DNA from: Brachionus manjavacas | Lineage: Eukaryota; Rotifera; Eurotatoria; Ploima; Brachionidae | Length of the DNA stretch: 64,000 nt | Direction: 5' to 3' | Assembly: GCA_019054805.1 (NCBI GenBank) | Contig: JAHQIY010000006.1 | Location: 5,208,001-5,272,000 of the forward strand | Part shown: positions 23,647 to 34,948 of the stretch, one piece after another | Numbering within the stretch: the first letter of the stretch is position 1 | Layout: every line of letters begins with the position of its first letter | The notes under the pieces: generated by a model | The model's database searches: none | Told to the model about the DNA's origin: nothing | The model's input: only the letters and a program-made list of their open reading frames with translations | Program-made: the position numbers and the translations under genes

Positions 23647-25215
23647 TCAAAAGCCATAACCACCATAATTATTATTGTTGTATGCAGGATAGGTTTGCGG
23701 AGGTTGAGTCTGAGGTGGATATGTTTGTGGTTGCATTGTTTGAACTGCTGGTTGAGTAAATTGATTTCCATAAGCACCGAATTGGTTTCCGTTGTTTCCA
23801 TTTGAATTCTGATCAACACCACACAATGCTGGATTCAGATTACGATCCATGTTTGCAACATCGGCAGCTGAACTTGACGAACCAAATATTTGTTTGTTGC
23901 ATTGGATTTTGCATGGCCATTCACATTGCTTGGTAGCATCGTTCCACCACAGATCGTAAGTACTTGAACCTTTGGCACACAAGAAATCTTTTCGAACACC
24001 TTTAACACATACATGGAAGACGTTACAATACTTTGAATTGGAAACAAATGAACCATCACTGACACCTTGGCAAGGATTTTCACTGTCTGGAATCCTAAAC
24101 AAATCATTTGAGTTGTCTTCAACAACTTGACCATTTCCACCATTTGATCCCTGGCCATAACTTCCTAAATTGTTGTTGTTGTTTCCAGCGTTTGATCCCT
24201 GACCATAGCCTCCATTTTGTTGGTTATTGTTACTGCTTGGTTTTGGACAAGAGTCTAAAATTCTTTGAGCTTCAGTAGTGCTTTCACTTACTGAGCTGCC
24301 ATCGAGCAAAATACCACCAGGACTTGTGCATTGTCTTCCAGTATCACACGGCCATTGACATTGGGCTTCTGGCTGAGCAACTGATTGAGATGTGCTGTGC
24401 AACTTCCACCAAAGTCTATCGCCTGATTGCATTTTAGCACACAAAAATTCAAATTTATTCTTATCAAAACATCTGTAGTAAACGTTGCACCATTTGCTAG
24501 GGTAAAAACCATCTGGTTTGCCATTGCAAGAAAATTGTTCATTATCTCTCACATATTGCTTCCATGGTTCAACTTGTTCTACTTGTCCACTTGGTTGAAA
24601 ATTATTGTTTCCAAAATTGTTTTGATTTCCGTATTGATTTAATGGCTGGGTAAAAAACACTGGCTGAGTTGTTTGCGGCATAAAGTTTGTTTGTTGATAG
24701 TTGTAGTTGTTATTGTTACTATTTCCGTAGCCATTATTGTTTGTTTGTTGTTGATTTCCGTGATTGTTGGTTTGAGTCAATGGAGTGAAATAGTTGCCCG
24801 ATGTACACCCCGACGGGTTTTTGCTGGCAAACTCGCATTTTTGAGTTGTTTCGTCATAGTAAAATCTCTCACCATTTTGAGCACAACCATAGGTTTTCTC
24901 TTGCTTGCCAAATACACAAGCATGATAAATGTCACAATATTGGTAATCTTTGTTTGGCCCAGTTGGTTTATTTGAACAATCAAAGCTTATTCCAGTTATG
25001 GTTTGTTCTTGTACTGTAGGCACAAATTGAGGCTGCTGGGGAACAACTGGCATTTGAGGCAGAGGATCTACAGCAGGTTGTGGTATGTTTCCATAAGCTC
25101 CTTGTCTAACTATTCTATTATTTTTCCACCACAAGTCTTGATGAGACTTTCCAGCCAAAGAAACAAATATTAAAGATAAGACTAAAATGTTCAATCTTTT
25201 ATTAAACACTATCAT
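23647..25215 (-). CDS. Secreted protein with three chitin-binding type-2 (peritrophin-A, CBM14) domains, copy 1
   Basis: Single-exon frame of 522 residues. It probably binds chitin in an extracellular matrix such as cuticle, lorica, gut lining or egg shell; which one cannot be told. Residues 1-22 form a signal peptide (hydrophobic core ILVLSLIFVSLAG). The three six-cysteine domains are C80-C137 (cysteines 80, 94, 100, 111, 127, 137), C230-C296 and C382-C439, with the usual YC-x-Y/F-x-x-C core in each (YCDIYHAC, WCNVYYRC, YCNVFHVC). Linkers are N/Q/G-rich, and between domains 2 and 3 lies a 16-residue repeat (SYGQGSNGGNNNNN type), one fewer than in copies 2 and 3. A DLWW motif recurs at 27-30, 267-270 (RLWW) and 421-424. 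A TATA-like box is about 50 bases upstream and AATAAA follows the stop. Differences from the other copies are few and mostly in linkers. Confidence 0.9.
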   Translation of the reverse strand: MIVFNKRLNILVLSLIFVSLAGKSHQDLWWKNNRIVRQGAYGNIPQPAVDPLPQMPVVPQQPQFVPTVQEQTITGISFDCSNKPTGPNKDYQYCDIYHACVFGKQEKTYGCAQNGERFYYDETTQKCEFASKNPSGCTSGNYFTPLTQTNNHGNQQQTNNNGYGNSNNNNYNYQQTNFMPQTTQPVFFTQPLNQYGNQNNFGNNNFQPSGQVEQVEPWKQYVRDNEQFSCNGKPDGFYPSKWCNVYYRCFDKNKFEFLCAKMQSGDRLWWKLHSTSQSVAQPEAQCQWPCDTGRQCTSPGGILLDGSSVSESTTEAQRILDSCPKPSSNNNQQNGGYGQGSNAGNNNNNLGSYGQGSNGGNGQVVEDNSNDLFRIPDSENPCQGVSDGSFVSNSKYCNVFHVCVKGVRKDFLCAKGSSTYDLWWNDATKQCEWPCKIQCNKQIFGSSSSAADVANMDRNLNPALCGVDQNSNGNNGNQFGAYGNQFTQPAVQTMQPQTYPPQTQPPQTYPAYNNNNYGGYGF

Positions 25216-25265
25216 TTTTAAATTGTTACTTTTTTTGATGATTTAGAAACAAGAAAAGCCTTGGG

Positions 25266-25273
25266 TTTAAATA
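25266..25273 (-). promoter_or_regulatory. TATA-like box, chitin-binding gene copy 1
   Basis: TATTTAAA on the minus strand, ending 50 bases before the ATG, in a block conserved in all three units. This would leave a leader of about 20-25 bases. Confidence 0.55.
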
Positions 25274-25890
25274 CTAGATTTCGGTAGGCTCATTAAACTC
25301 AACAAATAACAAGTATTTGAATTGTTTAACAAATTTACCTACGTATTCTCACGATTTTCAAATTGCAATAATAACCAAGTTAAGTAGTTTGACAGTATTA
25401 AAATGATATCATTTCGTAAATAATATTTAAATACAGAAATTTTTTATTTAATTTAAACTTTGCATAAATCAATCATTAGTATGCTCGTTTCTGAAATTTT
25501 TGTCAGATTTTAAAGGCTTAAAGAATCCAAAATTATTTATTTTTAAATTTAAAATATATTTGCTTGCTTTAGTTTTTACTTTAATTATTACAAAATAATT
25601 CATTTAGAAGATAAACCAAAAATTTAAGACGCATTTTTTCTTTTTTATATTTTTTCTTTTTTTAAAACTATTTAGTAAAAAGATCTAAAGGTTTAAATTT
25701 TTGTGAAATTATAAATTAGAAGAATTTTTTTGTGAAATTTCTGTCAGTTTTATCATTTTAATTTTTCATTATGTCAAATTGATTGAAATTCAATATTTAC
25801 ATTATTATTGTAGCAAGAGTCATATTAAATGGGCTTGAAGAATGCCATCTGCTAATTCTTTAATGAATAAATAAATAAATGCTAAAAAGC
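25274..25890. other. Upstream region of chitin-binding gene copy 1
   Basis: AT-rich, nearly identical in the three units up to TTCTTTAATGAATAAATAAA, where units 1 and 2 switch into MULE sequence. Probable regulatory DNA; no individual sites identified. Confidence 0.4.
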
Positions 25891-26944
25891 AAAATGGTAT
25901 TTCACCGAAATTTAAAGAAATAATCGATGAGTTACTTTACTGCAATATATCTCGGCCGTATAAATTATACCAAGACATTTTATTAAACAATTACAATGAT
26001 CATGCAAGACCAAGTTTGTTACAAATTCAAAACTATTTAAAATATTATCGTAAAATGAATGGTGATGTGAACAGTATTGTTGGTCTTGAGGAATTAGTTA
26101 AACCAAAGTTATTCACAAACCTAGAATTAAAAACTTATGCTCTAGACGAGCCAATTTATTTCGGTTCGGAAATAATGGACGGTGACGAAAACAATCATTT
26201 TCATCTAGGCATCACAAGTAAACAATTGCTCAATAACGTTTATCATGAATGTACTTTCCATACGGACTGTACATATAAAATTGTTAAATATGGATTCCCA
26301 GTCCTTGTGTTCGGTTGTACTGATTCATTGGAATTCATTGGATATTAATTTAATTGAGTTAATTGATTATATTTGTATCGATAGTTGTTATGCAAGTGCA
26401 AATAGTATACAAAAAAATTTGATTAGTTCAACAATCATAATGTGTTGGTATCATTTGAAATCAAAAGTATTTTTTTTTATTTAATTGGATAATTAGCTTA
26501 TTATTAAATTAATTAATTAATTTAAATTATTATTAAACTTTTTAGATAAGGCAGTATGTACACATTTAATAGCATGTTGTATGGTAGAATCAATAAATTT
26601 TCCAGGTATTGTATTAAAGTCTTTTATTAGCAAAACTAAATCAAAAAAACGAAAAGCTGGGTATTGGTATGAAAAAGATTAAATTAAATATTTTGAAAAA
26701 TTTTATTTTTATGTGTTTGTTACTTTTTATTTGAATGAAATTTAGAATAACTTATGTGTTACTAACACTTATATCAAATAAAAAACTTAATTTTTTTTTA
26801 TAAATCAATTTTATGTGTTTGTAACATTTTATTAGAATCATTTTATGTGGTTGTAATCTTCTTTGATAAATAAATATAAGTTTATGTGTCGTTTACATTA
26901 TTTATGTTTTTTAATCCTTTTTTATGGTATTTTAATCCTCACTC
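25891..26944 (+). pseudogene. SWIM-type MULE remnant, 5'-truncated and internally deleted (unit 1)
   Basis: Same element as the complete copy at 38952-41088. It begins inside the transposase at KKQNGISPKF, keeps the first catalytic region (HTDCTYKIVKYGFPVLVFG), then loses about 560 bases (40120-40680 of the full copy) and rejoins at the SWIM zinc finger (DKAVCTHLIAC). A stop replaces the frame after EFIGY. The right terminal inverted repeat and its TATAATTGG duplication (26945-26953) remain; the left end is missing. It looks like the product of recombination between the two MULE pieces still present in unit 2. Confidence 0.85.
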
Positions 26945-27018
26945 TATAATTGGAGAAGAACCTCAGGCCACTAAGAATGGAACTTAGGCCTTCTTTTCAG
27001 TCAAGCGAGTAAATTAGA

Positions 27019-27504
27019 TTTATTTTAATTATTTGATTTATAGGCATAATTAAAATTTTTGAATTAAGAAGTGTATTTTGTGTCCGATGGTTCCGTAAAT
27101 GGTCTTTAAGTGTTAAATTATTGGATTAGTTGAGGATTTAAGCGACTTAGTAAAAGTTTGGTGAGAAGTTGTTTTGATCTGATGCTTTTCAATTCTATTT
27201 GGAAAACTTTTTGCATGTCTGTCACTTTGGCTTTGATAGAGGAATAAATGCGTAATCGAGTTTGGTTCGAATAAAACTATTGAAAAATATCTTGAATAAC
27301 TGAATACCCAGTCAAACATTTTATAGAGATTTTTTGAAGATTTTGCAAAGATTCAAAAAAATATTTTGAAGTTTCTTTAAAAAATATTAAACGGCAAAAA
27401 ATTTATGAGACCGCGATTATGAATGATGAATGATCGTCTTGTTAATTATTTTTACGCCCTATTTTAAGTCATAGTCACTAAAATTAATGTCCAAGGCCAG
27501 ACTT
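27019..27504. other. Segment present only in unit 1
   Basis: About 485 bp absent from unit 2, where the flanks join directly (41163). Both ends share AGA, so a microhomology deletion in unit 2 is likely. It contains GGTCTTTAAGTGTTAA near 27100, which resembles the end of the piggyBac-like MITE at 3440-4283, without a visible partner. No coding pattern stands out. Confidence 0.6.
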
Positions 27505-28299
27505 TGAGTTGACTTAAAATAATGAATTTTAATCAACTCTTCTTTTTAATGTTTTCTTGAAAATGTTTAACTTTCTGTTCATTCATTGATTTGTAGATTT
27601 TTAAATGAAAAAAATGTTAATGTAACGTTTAGACCTCAAAACTCTTAATTTGACCCGAACTCAATTTAATTTAACCAGAACAAAATTATTGCTAATTACT
27701 TTATGGTCATACAACAAACCATTGTGTATATATCATCTGTTTTTAATTTTTGAGGATTTGGCAAGTGATAACCAAAAGATTATATTACTTTATTTGAATC
27801 GCCTATTATACATCTTCTTTATTTTATGAATAATAGACTAATTTAATTTTTTTTACTGGATATCTAGCTTTATGGCAGCTTTAGTGATCATTATTTTGAT
27901 CTTTACTATCTTGCTCCATGAAAATTTTTTGAGGCACAAAATCATGTTTATTGACCTTAAAAAATAAATGTATACCGCATCCTGATCTTAATTGAAAAAA
28001 TATTTGATGACTTTTTAGAGGTAAATAAAAGAATTTTTAAAAGATATTTTAGAAAAATCAAAAAGAAATTTTTAAAGATATTTTTTAGAAAAAGATACGA
28101 TAAACTCTAAAAAAACTCTACAAATTTCTCAAAAAAAAAGAAGTTAAGTGCTTAAAATATTATTTATTAGTTTCCTTACTGAGCTAGAGCTTCATAAGAA
28201 TAAATTAAAAAAAAATATTAAAAATAAAGTAAAATAAGCTAAAATAAAATGAAAAGAAAGTTAAAGAAAAATATCTTGAAATAGCGACACATGTTCAAA
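27505..28299. other. AT-rich array sequence, nothing recognised
   Basis: Shared with unit 2 (41163-41950). No reading frame, RNA gene or structured repeat was recognised. Confidence 0.4.
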
Positions 28300-29700
28300 T
28301 TGTTGAAGCTATAGGAAAAAAAGAGAAAATATGATTAAGAGACAATATGATTTATTATAATTAAGATCCCATTTTTTGTTTGACAGTATCTTAATAATAT
28401 TTAGCCTTTTATTGCAGCGTTCTTTAGTTTCATATACCAGTATATTACAATTTAACTTAGAATCAAATTTAATACCATGAAACTTGATTTCTTTAGCAAA
28501 GTAACATTTTTGTACAATTTTCAATTTGCTCTTTTTGCTCAAAAATTTTAAATGTGCAATTTAATTGCGTTGCATATTTGCAATAATTTTAAATTGATAT
28601 TTGAAAGCTTTAAAAGTTAAAAAACTGTGTAAACTGCGATGCAATTAAATTGCGCATTTAAAATTTTCGAGCGAAAAGAGCAAATTGAAAATTGAACATA
28701 AATTTTACTTTGTCATTTCTTTTTGGTTCATCATTCTATTTTCATAAATTTTTAAGTAAGAACTCTCTTTCTTGTACTTAGAAAAGTATACTGAACACGC
28801 TTTACGCAAAATATCTTCTTTTTCGACTTAATTAGTATTTTCTAGGATCCCCTTTTTATTTTGGTATTCTTCACTCAAGTGGTCATTCACATTTACCTTA
28901 AATGTTTTAGTGTCTATAAAGGGTCTAAACTAGTTGGCTTTGTTATGAGATACATTCATTTTGATCAAGGATTTTAGAAATATCTAAGAACAAACTCTTT
29001 TTTTTCTATTAAATGACTCCAAAATTATTTGAAATTATGTTCTAAGATATTGTATAATTTTTTATAGACAATACGATCCAGTAACTTACTTTAACAACTC
29101 GTTATACTAATTGGTGTATAATTTGAAGGATCTTGTGAAGTAGAGGGCTTTTTTTGAATCATAGAAATGTTCGAAGTTTCCCATGCTTTCTAAACCTTTT
29201 CTAAAATTAGTTATTGCTCAGTATCAATTAAATTATAATTAGGACTAAATACTGAAGATAAGAGTACTCTGAAGCATTTAACTTTTCTTCATTTGTTTTT
29301 TAATTCCTTATCATTTGAAATCAAATTTGGAATTAAATTTGATAATTGTTTTGTCTAAATTTATTTATTTTTTTTCAAAAAAGTCTACTTGTCAATGTGT
29401 TTTTTGCATCTTCTGAATAAAATCAAGATTTCAAATTATTTTTAACGAGGCTTTTAGCAAAGATGTAAGGTTATTAAATTTTTGCTTTAGTTTTTGACAC
29501 CATGTTCATTGGAAGTTTTAAATACTTTCCTACATCTTTTATCAGATTAACAATGTTCAGGGGATGACTGGTTATTTGCGATAGAAAAGGAATGCTTTTA
29601 TGTGAATCCGATCTGATATTTTCTGTAATTTTATTATTAAGTTCATCTATATTGAGTGAACTTTTAGTGCTATTAATCATAAGAGCATTTAAAATCTCAC
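28300..29700 (-). pseudogene. Jockey-like LINE ORF2 remnant (unit 1)
   Basis: Minus-strand RT fragments in the expected order from right to left: the region before the RT (29474-29680, INSTKSSLNIDELNNK), the RT start near 29100-29170 (MIQKKPSTS, SNYTPISITSC, then LDRIVYKKLYNILEHN), the segment before the catalytic motif near 28830-28920 (KTFKVNVNDHLSEEYQNK), and the thumb at 28309-28542 (HGIKFDSKLN, then CNKRLNIIKILSNKKW). The catalytic FADD region is lost and stops are frequent. It is a dead copy, inherited by both array units. Confidence 0.75.
28515..28694. repeat. 60-bp inverted repeat inside the LINE remnant (unit 1)
   Basis: 28515-28574 and 28635-28694 are reverse complements at 55 of 60 positions by my alignment, separated by 60 bases. 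The left arm includes LINE coding sequence. The same structure is in unit 2. Confidence 0.8.
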
Positions 29701-30060
29701 TGATCTACTGGGTCGATTAAAATCTTCTTTAAATTCGATTCATTCTTTAATTTGCGAGGAACGAGCGGTGCGTGACGAGCATAGACACACGTGAATAAAA
29801 ACAAATACTGAATAGTTATTGAAAAAATTCTGGACGTAAATCGTCAATAGACTACACACATTAATTGATAAACTACATGTTTTTTTTTACTTTTTCGTGG
29901 TTTCGTTACGGACTGATAATTTTAAAAATCAAGGTAAATAATTGTTTCATTCAAATCTATTTTTGATTCATTGAACAAAACAATGTCGTAGCATTTTTGA
30001 GCTAAAAATTAAAAAGATGAACCCTAATAAGTAAATGAGAACAATTCAAATGTGTAATTT

Positions 30061-30925
30061 TTTTTTTTTTTCTTTTTAAGTTTAAGGCCGTCAGTCGACC
30101 AATGCTAGCGCGCTGTTAAATAAAGCGTGCTATACCGCAGAATTATGAAAAACAAGTCTAAAAAAAAGAGTTTGAAAAATTGCATAAAAAGAAATAAAAA
30201 AAAATAGAGCTATTTTATGTACAGTATTAAAAAATAAAAATAAATATAAGTTTAAGATTTCAAAGCTTTTCTTTGCTATTGATCCACGATCCTTCGAGTC
30301 AAATATTTTCTTCAACACCCCCACTTGCTCGTCCTCTCTCTCACACCTTTTTTCGTCTTTTATCATATATTTTTTCAATGCACATGCTTCTGCTGAGTTC
30401 GTGCCTGGGTTAAAGTCCAATATGTATGTTATTTTGTATATCTCGCTCACAATATCATCCTTGATGTCAATTGTCTCCAAATATTTTAGTAAAACTTGTT
30501 AAACAATTTTGATCCAATCTTAAGTAGAAGTCTATTTTTAGAAGATCTAGTTTATGCCCAGTTGTTTCAATATTCATGGCGTTGAAGAGCTTTCTGGTTC
30601 TACACCTGGTTGATATTTCCATTAGTTTTTTGACTACATTGCCTTCGAAACAATTGAGACCATTTATATCTCCTTGGTTTAGATGGAACGCTTCGATACC
30701 ATATAAGAGGATTGGTCTTATGTAGGTCTTGTATAGCTGACCTTTCATTTTGGGGTGTAGATGATGAGTGTGAAGCCCACTTGTTTTCAACCTACTAATC
30801 GATTGAAAAACTAGCCGTTTGCGTTTCTCTAAGTGTTCAGCTATCCGGTCGTCTTCGCTAATTTCGACTCCTAGATAACGCATGCTCGGCACCCTGCGGA
30901 TCACACTGCCGTCAAGCTCTGCATT
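30061..30925 (-). pseudogene. 5'-truncated LINE insertion with A-rich tail (unit 1)
   Basis: Minus-strand C-terminal part of a non-LTR retrotransposon RT: SMRYLGVEISEDDRIAEH, then KMKGQLYKTYIRPILLYGIE, the usual thumb pattern (LGV-I, KL-LYKT-IRP-LLYG-E). It continues after a frame break into a lysine-rich tail (30240-30480), then a short 3' UTR and an A-rich tail (30061-30080 as T/C on the plus strand). The family differs from the jockey-like LINE next to it and may be RTE-like; this is unsure. 5' truncation plus A-tail indicates a retrotransposition event. Confidence 0.75.
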
Positions 30926-31741
30926 TTATTTATTTAAATTAAACATTTTATTTATTTTAATAAGTCAAATAACAGACTTAAAACTAAAAAAAATATTATT
31001 TAATTAAATTTTAATTTTAATTTATTTTTACTCATTTGATTAATCTTTTGGTGATCGAAAATCTCTTCTTTAATAAATTTAAGAGTTTTTAAAATCACAT
31101 TCATAAATATCAAATCGAACTTAACTTTTTAATTGAAAATTACAAATTTTATTTATTTTCTAAGCGTAGTTTTATTATGAGGCAAAAAATAAGTAAATTA
31201 TCAGTAATTTATTAAAAATTAAAATTAATAATAAGACTCAGAATCAGCAGCAGAAAAAGTTTGAAAACCAATTTTTAAAATACTTTGACTATCACATATA
31301 ATTTAGAAAAAAATTAAAAAACATGTGAGACGTTAATATATACTTATTTGATTTTAGGTTTGTCATTCCTTATGTTTAATTACTCGCTTATCAAATATCT
31401 AAAACAATTAATTTAATCAAGTCATCCAAATATCTTAATCAAAAGTGTCCAAATTCAATAAAATTCGTTTCAAAACCTCCCAAAAAATATATGTTTTTCT
31501 ATAAAAAGCACCGAATCTGTTGAAGCTGTTAACTGCTTCAAACCCAAAATCGAAGTTTAGCTTAACAACTTAATATGAATTAAGTATCAATTATTAATTA
31601 ATTGATCATAAAATCATGTAAGTTTTTTACAGATTATTAATAAGGGTCTAACTAATCCCCTCCAACAAAAAACTGTCACCCACAAATCAAAAACTTTTCC
31701 CCACGAAGAAAAAAATTTCAGCACAAAAACAACTGGTGAAC
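30926..31741. other. AT-rich array sequence, nothing recognised
   Basis: Shared with unit 2 (44637-45450). No gene or structured repeat seen. Confidence 0.4.
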
Positions 31742-33830
31742 TTTCAAAAAAGAGAAAAAAAATTAGAGAAATTAATTAGAGTCAAGACAAGTTTAGAGAA
31801 ATCATAAAATAGAGAAAGGAAAATTAGAGAATTTGTATAATAGAGAAAAAAAAATTATGGAAAAAAATATAGAGAAAAGCACAGACAATATTTTTAATAT
31901 AAATAAATAGCTTTTTTATTCATCTTGTTTAAATTCAACTAAAAATGAGCCAAATTAATTCTCCGCTTGTAAGTAGAATTGGATCTAAAAAAGATTATAA
32001 GCCTAGCAAAGAGAATTTAATAAAAAAAACAAGAACTAAAATGCAATCAATTAATGTAAATGGTTTTGGAATTTTAGTTGATCAATTGTGCTCAGGTCAA
32101 AGTATGGTGACGAGTAATAATGACGATGAAAATCCGGATACAGTTTTTGCTGATATTGATTTTTCATTTTATAATATTTGTGAAAGAATGATTGACTGTA
32201 TGCAAAATTTGAAGATTAATATTTTAGACGAACATGATTGGAGTCTAAATATTTCCCAAAAAAGTGGCTATAAACTTTATTCAAATGGTTTTTGTTATGT
32301 TGTAGATAAACCAAAGAAAGAACTGGTACAAGAAGCGTCAAAGATTTATTGGCGTTGTGAGTTTTACAATGAATGTGGTGGACGAGGCGTGTCTAGTGGA
32401 CTTAAACCACCTTTCAAGGAAACAAAAGTGCATAATCACATGCCAAAACCTGAGAGCAAAGAGTTTCTTGTAAGTAAACAAGAATTAAAAAAATGTGCAT
32501 TAATGTCAAATGATGCACCAAGAGCACTAATAAGAGAATTTCAACTCAGCCAAAGTGATAATTGTATTGGAAATTGGCCAAACAAAAATGCGATAAGGCA
32601 GCAGATAATTCGGACAAGAAATGTGAATGCAAAGGGTAACTCTAAGTGCTTAGAAGATGTTGATATTCCCGAAGATTTAAGATTGACTTATAAAAATTCT
32701 AAATTTTTTTATGGTGATTCTGGAAAGAATGACAAAAATAGAATAATATTTTTTACAACAGAGCAAAATATAAAACTTTTGAGCTCATATCATGACTGGT
32801 ACTGTGATGGTACGTTTGATATTTCACCAACTGTGTTTAAACAAGTTTATACTATTTATATAATCATTAGGGGCACTACTCTTCCAATGTTATACGCTTT
32901 TCTTCCGAATAAGAAGCAAATAACTTATAAAAAATTATTCAAGTTAGTAAGTGATTTGATTACAATCAACCAAAAATCTGTAAATTGTGACTTTGAATTA
33001 GCTGCTATAAATGCTTTGAGGTTCGTATTTAAATGTAAAATCTATGGTTGTTTTTTTCACCTATCACAGTCGACGTGCACCTATTCTGGCGACGTGTTCA
33101 AACAAACCATTCAAAGATTTGGTTTAACGAAGATTTTAGGCAAACTTTTCGTCAAGTTCAGTCACTTGCTTTTGTTCCGTGTGAGGATGTTGTAAAAGGC
33201 TTTGATTTAATTAAGAATAAAGCAGCTAAAAACTTTGTTTTTTTTTTTAAATTATGTCGAGAACAATTATATTGGAGTTTTTAGAAACAAAAAACGTATG
33301 TCACCCCGTTTTCCAATAGATATTTGGAATTTACACGAGAGAGTTAAAAAAGACTTGCCTAGAACCAATAATAATGTTGAGTCTTGGCATTCCCGTATAA
33401 AAAGCGTTGCAAGACATAATCTTACAGTTAATAAAGTATTTGAATTTTTCCGTTTAGAGCAAAGTAATATGGAATCAGCTTTGTTGTTATTATTTTCAGG
33501 TAGTCAATTAAAGTCAACAAGCAGTAAAGCACAAAAAAAAGAAGATAAAATAAAACGCCAAGTTAATGAATATAAAACAGAAAATTTAGAGTTTTTCCTT
33601 ACTGGATTTTCAATTTTATTGATGGAATATTAATTAATTAATCAGTTTATCAGACTTTTTCTATTTTTTTTTCAATTAAAAATTTTGTAATTTTTTTTCG
33701 GTAATTTTTTTTCTCTATTCATTTATTTTATCTCTAATAAAAATATTCTCTAATTAATTGACACATTTTTTTCTCTATAAATTTTTCTCTTATTTAGCTA
33801 TTCTCTAGAAATTTATTTCTCTATTTTGAT
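31742..33830 (+). mobile_element. FLYWCH-type MULE DNA transposon (unit 1)
   Basis: About 2.1 kb. Ends are inverted repeats built from iterated TAGAGAAA words; in unit 2 the outer tips are ATCAAAATAGAGAAA on the left and its complement on the right, while here the left tip has two changes. One transposase gene fills the middle. A target duplication is not clear. Confidence 0.75.
31945..33633 (+). pseudogene. FLYWCH-MULE transposase, frameshifted (unit 1)
   Basis: DDE-type transposase of the Mutator superfamily. The first open part is 416 codons. Residues about 107-175 form a FLYWCH-like zinc-binding domain (YSNGFCYVV, YWRCEFYNECGGRG, HNHMP). The MULE catalytic core has its first acidic residue in CDGTFDISPTVF and the second in CDFELAAINALRF, followed by the C-H pair in GCFFHLSQS. 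The frame then shifts twice (near 33066-33180 and at the poly-T of 33237-33250) before the C-terminal block PRTNNNVESWHSRIKS, which is typical of this family. Two frameshifts make it inactive as it stands. It is better preserved than the unit 2 copy, which shows how long each has decayed. Confidence 0.88.
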
Positions 33831-34430
33831 CGTTTACCAAACAACTTCATCAAGACAAATACTGCTCTTCACAAATAAAAAAACTTCTAAGCAAATATTT
33901 TTTGATAATAAAATGACTGTGATTTGACGTTTTTAAAAAAAATTTCCGAATTTTTGGAGATTAAAAAACTCCAAAATTTGCTTGAAATTGGTTTTCCTTA
34001 AAATATAAATTTAATTTTTTATTTAAAATTTTATAAACAAAAAAATTGAGTTTTGTTGTGATTTGTGTTAAAAAAGTTTTTTGTTTGTAGGGAACAGTTT
34101 TTTAATTGTGGTGAACCATTTATCTCTTATTAATAATATAATTGAGAAATAAGTAGATAAACAATAAGTTTTTTTTGATACATTTAACATCAAGAAAATA
34201 TAAATTAATTAAAAAAGATACAATATAATATTTTAAGACATAGGTTTAAATTATATAAGATATTTTATTCAGGCCCTCAGTACTCAAAAATTTAATAAAA
34301 ATAAGAACAAAATCAATTCATTACACGCTATAATAATAACATTATGATTTTTTGTAACAAATTAAAAGTGAATATAACAAAATTGATGTTATTTGATCTC
34401 TTCAACCTTTTTTGAAATAAATTGATTTGA
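33831..34430. other. AT-rich array sequence, nothing recognised
   Basis: Shared with unit 2 (47525-48123). No gene seen. Confidence 0.4.
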
Positions 34431-34792
34431 GGTTTTGTGAAGTTCAATACAGAAAAATAGAACAAAGTGTAAAAAAATGAATAACTTTTATTTTTTAAAG
34501 CTTAAAATTAGTTCTGTGAATACATCATAGTGCAACATTCAAAGTTGCATCAAATCTCAATCTCTGCTAATGATGCGCAAAATCTCTGCAAAATGCACTA
34601 AACTTCATTAGATTGATATTTAATTTCTGCTAAACCCTGCAAATATAGCAGACCTTGATATTTGATGCAACTTTGAATGAATGTTATGAAGTATCCACAT
34701 AACTAATTTTAAGCTTTTAAAAAAAAGGTTATTCAATTTTTTTTTATTTTTTTGTTCTTTTAATCATTTTTTTTCTGAATTTCACAAAACCA
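34431..34792. mobile_element. Foldback MITE with long arms (unit 1)
   Basis: Left arm starts GGTTTTGTGAAGTTCA and includes TTAAAGCTTAAAATTAGTT. The right arm is an imperfect inverted copy ending TGAATTTCACAAAACC. Direct repeat TGATTTGA flanks it (34423-34430 and 34793-34800), extendable to 9 bp with one mismatch. Tips and size resemble the foldback at 21503-21842. No coding capacity. Confidence 0.7.
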
Positions 34793-34948
34793 TGATTTGA
34801 AATATGACAGATTGATTAGGAAAGAAAGCGATTTAATACTTAATTAATTATTTAGTTAGAATTGAACCAACAAATGACAAAATTATTATTATGATCACAT
34901 TAAAGGATGTTCATTTAGACCTTAGCTCATGCATTCAGTAGTATTGGT

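Noticed and set aside
24427-25019. Plus-strand frames opposite the chitin-binding genes
   Set aside because: Repeated antisense shadows of the cysteine-rich coding strand in all three copies.
31742-33830. A target-site duplication for the FLYWCH-MULE
   Set aside because: Flanks in both units (GGTGAACT on one side, CGGTTACC on the other in unit 2) do not give an exact 8-11-bp repeat, so none is claimed.
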